Shown here: positions 14,657 through 19,708 of the stretch, one piece after another
How positions within the stretch are numbered: the first letter of the stretch is position 1
Layout: every line of letters begins with the position of its first letter
Origin: Vulcanimicrobiota bacterium
Lineage (GTDB): Bacteria; Eremiobacterota; Eremiobacteria; Baltobacterales; Baltobacteraceae
Assembly: GCA_030042755.1 (NCBI GenBank)
Contig: JASHZC010000093.1
Location: 1-19,708 of the forward strand
Direction: 5' to 3'
DNA: 19,708 bases
Translations under genes and position numbers: made by a program
The notes under the pieces: model-generated
Seen by the model: only the letters and a program-made list of their open reading frames with translations
Told to the model about the DNA's origin: nothing
The model's database searches: none

Positions 14657-15904
14657 CTAGTGGGGCACTTTAAAAATAGCGGCAGCTTTCTCTATGCCTG
14701 CGGCCAGCACGTCGACATCCGCGTTCGTGTTGTAGATGTAAAAGGAGGCGCGCGCCGTTGCAGGCCAGCCCATCTTTTCCATCAGCGGCATCGTGCAGTG
14801 GTGACCCGCACGCACGCAAACCCCTTCGGTGTCGAGGATCGACGCGAGATCGTGCGCGTGCACGTCGGCGAAGTTGAATGAGAGCACGCCCGAAACCAGA
14901 TCCGGATCCTTCGGACCGTAGATCGTGAGTCCGCGCGACTCGAGCGGAGCGAGGCGTTCGAGCGCGTACGCGAGAGATTCGCGCTCGTGCGCGCGTACCC
15001 AATCCATTCCGAGCTCGCTCAGATAATCGACCGCCACACCGAGCCCGATCGCGTCGGCAATGTTGCTCGTTCCAGCTTCAAATTTCCACGGGAGATCGTT
15101 GAACGACGTATGTTCGTATTCGACCTTGCGGATCATATCGCCGCCGGCGAGGAACGGCGGCATCGCTTCGAGCAGCGCGCGCTTTCCGTAGAGTACGCCA
15201 ATACCGGTCGGGCCGAGCATTTTGTGACCGCTGAACGCGTAGAAGTCAACATCGAGAGCCCGCACGTCGACGGGTAGATGCGGCACGCCTTGCGCGCCGT
15301 CGACGAGAACGGTTGCCCCGGCCGCATGCGCTGCGGGGACGATGATCTGGAGCGGCGTGATCGTTCCAAGAGTGTTGCTTACGTGCGAAATGGCGAGCAG
15401 CTTGACGCCCTCGAGCAGCCGATCGAGCTGGTCGAGTTGCAGCACGCCGCGCCCGTCGACCGGGATAAAACGCAGAACGGCACCGGTCTTCTCCGCGAGC
15501 AGCTGCCAGGGTACGAGGTTCGAGTGATGCTCCAGCTGTGAGGTCAGGATGACGTCACCTGGTCGAACGTTTTGCAAGCCCCAGCTGTATCCGACGAGGT
15601 TGATCGCCTCCGTGGCGTTGCGCGTCCAAATGACTTCGCGCTGTTCGGCGTTGATGAATCGCGCGACTTTGACGCGCGCCTCTTCGAACGCGTCGGTAGC
15701 GCGCTCTGCGATCTCATACACGCCCCGATGTATGTTCGCGTTGTACTCGCTGTAGTAGTTGACGAGTGCATCGATCACGGCCTGCGGTTTTTGCGACGTT
15801 GCGGCCGAGTCGAGGTAGACCAAACGTTTACCGCGCGACGTCGGCCGAGCGAGGATCGGGAAGTCAGCCGCGATCTCTTTGGGCGTGCGCGTCGTGGTAA
15901 TCAC
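14657..15904 (-). CDS. sufS: Cysteine desulfurase SufS (class II)
   Basis: A pyridoxal-phosphate enzyme that releases sulfur from cysteine as an enzyme-bound persulfide for iron-sulfur cluster assembly. The 415-residue product is full length. PLP-binding Lys228 lies in FSGHKMLGPTG; the persulfide-bearing Cys370 lies in RAGHHCTMPLM, the group II (SufS) active-site loop. LDSAATSQKP (31-40) and HHSNLVPW (126-133) are further signatures. The GTG start overlaps the sufD stop as GTGA. It needs an acceptor such as SufU, whose gene follows. Confidence 0.96.
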   Translation of the reverse strand: MITTTRTPKEIAADFPILARPTSRGKRLVYLDSAATSQKPQAVIDALVNYYSEYNANIHRGVYEIAERATDAFEEARVKVARFINAEQREVIWTRNATEAINLVGYSWGLQNVRPGDVILTSQLEHHSNLVPWQLLAEKTGAVLRFIPVDGRGVLQLDQLDRLLEGVKLLAISHVSNTLGTITPLQIIVPAAHAAGATVLVDGAQGVPHLPVDVRALDVDFYAFSGHKMLGPTGIGVLYGKRALLEAMPPFLAGGDMIRKVEYEHTSFNDLPWKFEAGTSNIADAIGLGVAVDYLSELGMDWVRAHERESLAYALERLAPLESRGLTIYGPKDPDLVSGVLSFNFADVHAHDLASILDTEGVCVRAGHHCTMPLMEKMGWPATARASFYIYNTNADVDVLAAGIEKAAAIFKVPH

Positions 15905-17061
15905 TGCGTTACCTTTTCCTGGAGCGCCGTGCGCAATTCATCACGCAACGCCTCCGTTGGGAAACGGTCGATGGCCGGTTCGAAAAAGCCCAGCGCGATC
16001 ATGCGCTCCGCTTCCTCGCGATCGATGCCGCGGCTCGTCATGTAGAAGATGCTTTCGTCGTCGAGTGCACCGACGGTCGCGCCGTGATAGGCTTTGACTT
16101 CATTGGCAGCAATTTCGAGCGCCGGGATCGAATCGATGTGCGCACGCTTCGAGAGAAGCAGCGAATCGTCGCGAAGCGAGGCGTCGCTGTGTTGGGCGTT
16201 GGCCGCGATGCGAATGTTGCCAAGATAGCGTCCCTGCCCGCTTCCGGACGCGGCGCTCTTGACGAGAGTTTCAGAAGTTGCATCGCCGACGCGATGATCG
16301 ATGTTGCTGACGAGATCCACGTGCTGCGAGCCGGTCGGAAAGAAGAGAGCGGTGATCTTCGCATCGACGCCGGGCTCTGAGATATTGACGGCCAGATCGC
16401 TCAGCGAGAGCCGTCCGCCAAGTTCCGCACTGGCCCAGGTAACGCTCGCATCGCGTCCGGGACGCGCGGCGCGGGTAAACAACACGTTCGCGTCGGGCGG
16501 TGCGAATTGTGCCGAAGCGTACGTAACCGCGGCACCTTCGCCCGTCACGATTTCGGCAACGCCGCACACGAATGCGCCGGCTCCGGCTTCCAGGCGCTCG
16601 ACGATGGTTGCGTTGGCGCCGGCTTCGGCTAAGACGACCGTATACGGAAAAATCGACTCGCCCGGCTTCGCGCGGTAGCGAACGACGATCGGCTCGACCG
16701 GTGCGTGACCGGCCGGAATGTAGATAAATGCACCGACGTTCACGTGCGCGAGCGCGAGATGCGCGAATTTGTGATGCGATTCGATGGCGCGCCGGAAGGC
16801 ACGCTCCAGCAGCGGTGCGCGATCGCGAAGTGCGGTCTGCAAATCGCATGCGACAACGGGTGCGCTGCTTTCGATGGAAACGCTTCCTGCAGCCGGATCG
16901 AGGTCGGCCGGGGGCGCGATCGCCTCGACGTCGATCTTCCAGTAGCGGCTTGGTTTCTCGCGGCCGCTCCGCGTTGCAGCGAAGGCGTCGAGTGCTGCAG
17001 CTCGCTCCTTCGGTTCCAGGAGATTAGGCAAGTGCGCCGGTCTCCTCGCGAATGACGTCAT
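15901..17061 (-). CDS. sufD: Fe-S cluster assembly protein SufD
   Basis: A beta-helical SufB/SufD-family protein of 386 residues, part of the SufBC2D scaffold complex. The C-terminal KAYHGATVGALDDESIFY stretch has the SufD-type HGATVG (SufB has HEA.[ST]), so I call SufD; its His corresponds to the one important in E. coli SufD, while the adjacent Cys of the usual CSHGATVG is absent (AYHG). SufD alone does not bind the cluster; it needs SufB, which is not in this window. The start is uncertain: the ATG at 17061 overlaps sufC by 38 bases; an ATG at 17097 and a TTG at 17032 are alternatives. It overlaps sufS at its 3' end. Confidence 0.92.
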   Translation of the reverse strand: MTSFARRPAHLPNLLEPKERAAALDAFAATRSGREKPSRYWKIDVEAIAPPADLDPAAGSVSIESSAPVVACDLQTALRDRAPLLERAFRRAIESHHKFAHLALAHVNVGAFIYIPAGHAPVEPIVVRYRAKPGESIFPYTVVLAEAGANATIVERLEAGAGAFVCGVAEIVTGEGAAVTYASAQFAPPDANVLFTRAARPGRDASVTWASAELGGRLSLSDLAVNISEPGVDAKITALFFPTGSQHVDLVSNIDHRVGDATSETLVKSAASGSGQGRYLGNIRIAANAQHSDASLRDDSLLLSKRAHIDSIPALEIAANEVKAYHGATVGALDDESIFYMTSRGIDREEAERMIALGFFEPAIDRFPTEALRDELRTALQEKVTQ

Positions 17062-17794
17062 ATCCTTCGCGCTCGATACGATTGGCGAGATCGGCACCGC
17101 CGGTCTTGACGATGCGCCCGTCGATCATGATGTGGACGACGTCGGGCGTGATCTGCTGCAAAATGCGCGGATAGTGCGTGATGATGAGAAAGCCGGTGTC
17201 GCGCCCTTCGTTGCTGGCGCGCAGCGCTTTTACCGACTCGCCAACGTCTTTGAGCGCGTCGATGTCGAGTCCGGAATCGGTTTCGTCGAGAATCGCATAC
17301 TTGGGTGCGATCACCGCCATCTGCAACATTTCCAAGCGCTTTTTCTCGCCACCCGAAAAGCCGTCGTTGAGGTAGCGGCCCAAGAACGACGGGTCCATGC
17401 CCAGGACGTCCATCTTCTCGAGCAGCAGGGCCCGGAATTTTGCGGGCGTCGATTCTCCCGGGCGCACCGCTTGACGCGCCGCGAAGAGAAAATTCGGAAC
17501 TTTCACGCCTGGAATTGCGGCCGGGTATTGGAACGAAAGGAAGAGCCCGGCGCGCGCGCGTTTGTCGGGAGACAGCGCGAGCAGATCCTCGCCATCGAGC
17601 TGGGCCGTGCCCGCGGTTACGTCGTATTTCGGATGCCCCGTAAGCGAGAAGGCGAGCGTCGATTTACCGCTGCCGTTAGGGCCCATCAGCGCGTGAACTT
17701 TTCCGGGCTCGACCGTCAAATCGATCCCTTTGAGAATCTCGTTGCCTTCAACGCTGCAACGCAGTCCGGAAATGATGAGACCTCGATCGGCCAC
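17024..17794 (-). CDS. sufC: Fe-S cluster assembly ATPase SufC
   Basis: An ABC-type cytoplasmic ATPase that energises the SufBCD complex. The 256-residue product has Walker A GPNGSGKST (38-46), the Q-loop region FQYP, the signature FSGGEKKRLEM and Walker B ILDETDSGLD, all typical of SufC. I start it at the GTG at 17794 because GGAGG ends five bases upstream; a TTG at 17806 would sit upstream of that site. It is the first gene of the leftward suf operon, driven by a promoter at 17822-17851, and overlaps sufD. Confidence 0.95.
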   Translation of the reverse strand: MADRGLIISGLRCSVEGNEILKGIDLTVEPGKVHALMGPNGSGKSTLAFSLTGHPKYDVTAGTAQLDGEDLLALSPDKRARAGLFLSFQYPAAIPGVKVPNFLFAARQAVRPGESTPAKFRALLLEKMDVLGMDPSFLGRYLNDGFSGGEKKRLEMLQMAVIAPKYAILDETDSGLDIDALKDVGESVKALRASNEGRDTGFLIITHYPRILQQITPDVVHIMIDGRIVKTGGADLANRIEREGYDVIREETGALA

Positions 17795-17821
17795 GTAGTC
17801 CTCCAAAGATATTGCTTGTGT

Positions 17822-17851
17822 AGCTTAGGCCACCTGACGCTAGAAAGTCAA
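17822..17851 (-). promoter_or_regulatory. Sigma-70-type promoter of the sufC operon
   Basis: On the minus strand, TTGACT (17851-17846) and TAAGCT (17827-17822) are separated by 18 bases. Transcription would start near 17815, giving a leader of about 20 bases that contains the GGAGG of sufC. The -35 box lies inside an inverted repeat. Confidence 0.55.
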
Positions 17852-17862
17852 GGATTTACTTT
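17844..17862. promoter_or_regulatory. Candidate SufR operator (inverted repeat)
   Basis: AAAGT (17844-17848) and ACTTT (17858-17862) form a dyad with nine bases between. It covers the -35 region of the sufC promoter and lies just upstream of a TACTAT (17862-17867) that could be the -10 of the sufR promoter. A repressor bound here could control both directions. It does not match the CAAC-N6-GTTG site described for cyanobacterial SufR, so the assignment is tentative. Confidence 0.35.
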
Positions 17863-17878
17863 ACTATCTCAGCCGTCC

Positions 17879-18532
17879 ATGATAGGATACCGTTCGAACG
17901 CCATGCAGGTCGACCGCTTTTTCCAGACCACCCGCGGCAAGATCGTTGCCGAACTGCGCGAGCGGGGCAGCGCCTCCGCCGCCGAACTTGCCACGCTCTT
18001 TGGACTCTCGCCCAACGCCGTGCGCCAGCAGTTGGTCGTGCTCGAACGCGACGGCCTCGTCGAAGAGCACCCGGTCCGGCGCGGCCCGACCAAGCCGACA
18101 CTTGCGTTCTCGCTGACGGAAAAAGCCGACTCGCTCTTTCCTCAGCACTACGATAAGATGCTGAACGCGGTATTGCGCGAGATCAAGGATCAGTTTGGCA
18201 AGCCGGCCGTAGACCGGATCTTCGAGAAGATCGCCGAGCACTCGGTCGAGCGCACCAAGGCGCGGGTGACCGCCCCGGACGTCGAGGGCAAAGTGGCCCA
18301 GCTGACCCAAGTCCTTCGCGACCGCGGCGTGGTTGCTGAATACAGCTTGGTCGACGGCGGGTTCTTGCTGCAAGAACATACGTGTCCGTATTCGGGCGTG
18401 GTCAAAGAGCATCCCGAAGTGTGCTCGGTTATCCATCACGTGCTCGACGAGACGATTGGTGGAGAGCACGAGCAAATCGAATCGCTCGCGACCGGTGGAA
18501 AAAGCTGCACGTTCCAACTCAAAGGGGTCTAA
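17879..18532 (+). CDS. sufR: SufR-like iron-sulfur transcriptional repressor
   Basis: The 217-residue product has an N-terminal winged helix-turn-helix (about 12-80; SAAELATLFGLSPNAVRQQL) and a C-terminal cluster-binding region. Cys169, Cys182 and Cys210 are spaced CX12CX27C, as I recall for the conserved cysteines of cyanobacterial SufR, which holds a 4Fe-4S cluster and represses suf genes when the cluster is present. The gene is divergent from sufC, with 84 bases between, and followed after 8 bases by a scaffold-protein gene. The start is uncertain: ATG at 17879 (near-leaderless if TACTAT at 17862 is the -10) or ATG at 17903, which drops eight residues. The frame is open further upstream, but that part is antisense to sufC. 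Confidence 0.88.
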   Translation: MIGYRSNAMQVDRFFQTTRGKIVAELRERGSASAAELATLFGLSPNAVRQQLVVLERDGLVEEHPVRRGPTKPTLAFSLTEKADSLFPQHYDKMLNAVLREIKDQFGKPAVDRIFEKIAEHSVERTKARVTAPDVEGKVAQLTQVLRDRGVVAEYSLVDGGFLLQEHTCPYSGVVKEHPEVCSVIHHVLDETIGGEHEQIESLATGGKSCTFQLKGV

Positions 18533-18540
18533 ACGCACTC

Positions 18541-19032
18541 GTGGATTTTCCAAAGTTTCAACGCCTCGTCGAGGCTCGTCCCGGGTTCCAAACGATGGAC
18601 GCGCCAACGGCAAGCGGCGAGTACTTCAGCGACTCGTGCGGCGACATGTACAACTTCTTTCTGAAGATCGGGCCAGGCGCCGTGATCGAGGACATCTCGT
18701 ATTTCACCACGGGATGCGGATTCGGCACGGCGACGTGCAGCCTGGTCGTTCAGCTTGCGAAGGGCAAGACGGTCGACGAGGCAGCGATCATCACGCCCGC
18801 CGACATCGAAGCCCAACTCGCCGGCTACCCCGAGAAGAAGAAAGATTATCCGGAGCGCGCGCTCGAGGCGTTGAAGATCGCCATCGACGATTATCGCGAG
18901 AAGGTTCAGAGCGGAGCGGTTCCCGACTATTCCGCGATCCCGGCTGCTCCTCGCGCGGCGGTTGAAGTCCAACCCGCAACGCCGGAACCTTCCCTCGATA
19001 CCGACGGCAAAGTCGTCATTCGTTTGCGTTAG
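18541..19032 (+). CDS. IscU/NifU N-terminal-like scaffold protein with altered third cysteine
   Basis: The 163-residue product follows the IscU/NifU-N fold: Cys33 in DSCGDMYNF, Cys59 in TTGCGFGTATCS (with an extra Cys66), then GKTVDEA and the C-terminal helix ERALEALKIAIDDY. The usual third ligand motif HCS before that helix reads Asp102-Tyr103-Pro104, with TAT as the Tyr codon. A Pro/Ala-rich tail of about 40 residues follows. It may be a variant scaffold or an accessory to the SUF system. The GTG at 18541 is chosen because it starts just after the sufR stop; AGGGG lies 13 bases upstream. Residues before it would be antisense-like Arg-rich sequence. Its end overlaps thpR by 17 bases, tail to tail. 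Confidence 0.85.
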   Translation: MDFPKFQRLVEARPGFQTMDAPTASGEYFSDSCGDMYNFFLKIGPGAVIEDISYFTTGCGFGTATCSLVVQLAKGKTVDEAAIITPADIEAQLAGYPEKKKDYPERALEALKIAIDDYREKVQSGAVPDYSAIPAAPRAAVEVQPATPEPSLDTDGKVVIRLR

Positions 19033-19582
19033 GGCCGGCCCGCACGTGTTGCAGTTCTGCCCCTGCTCGAACGACGTAGCGCGTCGTGCCCTCGTGCGGT
19101 AGCGATTCGAAGAGAACGATTCGCTCGACTTGCTGAAACGTAGCCGCGGGTTCGACCAGCGGCAACGAACGTTTTGATCCGCCTTTAACGCGCGCGATCG
19201 TGACGTGTGCTACCGCGTCCTCGTCAAACGAGAAGCCAAGTTCGCGATATGCGGTGCGCAACGCACCCGCGAGTGCGCGAAATCCAGGGCCGGCATCGTA
19301 CGACCCGACGTACACGATTCGTGGACGCCGCGCGTGCGGGAACGCTCCGACGCGGTTCAATTCCAAATCGAAGTTTTTGCATCTCGATGCGACGGTGATT
19401 AGCGCGTCTTCAACGGCGTTCGTCTGCATCGCGTCCACGTTGCCGAGAAAAGCGAGCGTGATGTGGAGTTTTTCCGGGGATTCGTAGCGCGCCTCAAACC
19501 CAGCGCTGCGTAATGAATCTTGGACTCGAGCGCATGCGTCGCGAACCGGCGGATCGAGTTCGATGCCGGCAAACAGCCGCAT
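19016..19582 (-). CDS. thpR: RNA 2',3'-cyclic phosphodiesterase (ThpR/LigT)
   Basis: A 188-residue 2H phosphoesterase with both HxTx motifs: His40-Ile-Thr42 in LHITLAFLG and His126-Val-Thr128 in AHVTIARVK. The RLFAGIEL start is also typical. Members open 2',3'-cyclic phosphates on RNA ends, and some ligate tRNA halves in vitro. The length fits the family (about 175-190). The ATG overlaps the TGA of the upstream hydrolase gene by one base (TGATG), so the two are probably one operon. The 3' end overlaps the scaffold gene of the opposite strand. Confidence 0.94.
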   Translation of the reverse strand: MRLFAGIELDPPVRDACARVQDSLRSAGFEARYESPEKLHITLAFLGNVDAMQTNAVEDALITVASRCKNFDLELNRVGAFPHARRPRIVYVGSYDAGPGFRALAGALRTAYRELGFSFDEDAVAHVTIARVKGGSKRSLPLVEPAATFQQVERIVLFESLPHEGTTRYVVRAGAELQHVRAGPNANE

Positions 19583-19708
19583 CAGCGTAAGTAGGGATTG
19601 CTTGCGCGCTCGGTGCCGATCGTCGTGAACGCTCCGTGGCCCGGCACAACGGGCGTGGCATCGGGAAACTCTAAGAGCTTACGTCGAATCGACGAAACGA
19701 TATCCTCC
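19582..19708 (-). CDS. C-terminus of a metallo-beta-lactamase-fold hydrolase (partial)
   Basis: The last 41 residues of a protein whose start lies beyond the window. It includes SIRRKLLEFPDATPVVPGHG and TTIGTERASNPYLR, the C-terminal signature of glyoxalase II-like MBL-fold hydrolases, in which the His of PGHG is a metal ligand. Such enzymes include hydroxyacylglutathione hydrolases and YcbL-like proteins. The stop overlaps the thpR ATG by one base. The substrate cannot be judged from the fragment. Confidence 0.8.
   Translation of the reverse strand, partial: EDIVSSIRRKLLEFPDATPVVPGHGAFTTIGTERASNPYLR

Noticed and set aside
17132..17878. Upstream extension of SufR to 466 residues
   Set aside because: The extra 249 residues are antisense of sufC and have no plausible composition; SufR proteins are about 210-220 residues.
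18382..18540. Upstream extension of the scaffold protein into sufR
   Set aside because: It is the out-of-frame end of sufR, Arg-rich and unrelated to IscU-like proteins; GTG at 18541 starts right after the sufR stop.
1..19708. Mobile elements, phage genes, CRISPR arrays, tRNA or rRNA genes
   Set aside because: I looked for transposase or integrase motifs, evenly spaced direct repeats, and tRNA-like folds, and saw none. The only repeat-rich stretch is the coding repeat at 4816-5247.

Overview
This is bacterial chromosome, G+C-rich (close to 60% by eye), densely packed with short gaps and many start/stop overlaps. Nothing in it fixes the phylum. Gene content (SUF iron-sulfur genes with a SufR-type repressor, an EF-G paralogue, an ECF sigma factor with a zinc anti-sigma domain, frequent GTG/TTG starts) fits an uncultured soil or peat-type lineage; Candidatus Eremiobacterota (WPS-2) is my low-confidence guess. 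I see no tRNA, rRNA, CRISPR array, IS element or phage gene.

Left part (1-8590). After a partial gene end and a BCP/PrxQ peroxiredoxin on the + strand, seven minus-strand genes follow head to tail. In transcription order they are an ECF sigma factor, a protein joining a zinc-binding anti-sigma domain to an O6-alkylguanine-DNA alkyltransferase, a pyrrolidone-carboxylate-peptidase-like protein without its catalytic Cys, a PHP phosphoesterase with a histone-H1-like Lys/Ala tail, an EF-G-like GTPase with altered G3 and G4 motifs, a peptide-binding lipoprotein and PyrE. The sigma/alkyltransferase pair is the most interesting item: the architecture suggests a cytoplasmic switch linking DNA alkylation damage to transcription.

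Middle part (8591-12240). A divergent intergenic region carries a strong +-strand intrinsic terminator just upstream of a small hypothetical gene. Then come unrecognised genes: a secreted protein, a six-helix membrane protein and a small protein on the minus strand, and a small acidic protein plus a membrane-anchored protein with a Pro/Ser/Thr/Ala linker on the + strand.

Right part (12241-19708). A YjcH/ActP-type DUF485 plus sodium:solute symporter pair is followed, against the direction of transcription, by sufC-sufD-sufS-sufU. These are transcribed leftward from a recognisable promoter and divergent from a SufR-like repressor and an IscU/NifU-like scaffold protein. No sufB is present. The window ends with thpR (RNA 2',3'-cyclic phosphodiesterase) and the C-terminus of a metallo-beta-lactamase-fold hydrolase. 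The SUF block makes iron-sulfur clusters: SufS mobilises sulfur, SufU or the scaffold carries it, SufC/SufD with an absent SufB assemble the cluster, and SufR probably senses cluster status at the shared intergenic region.
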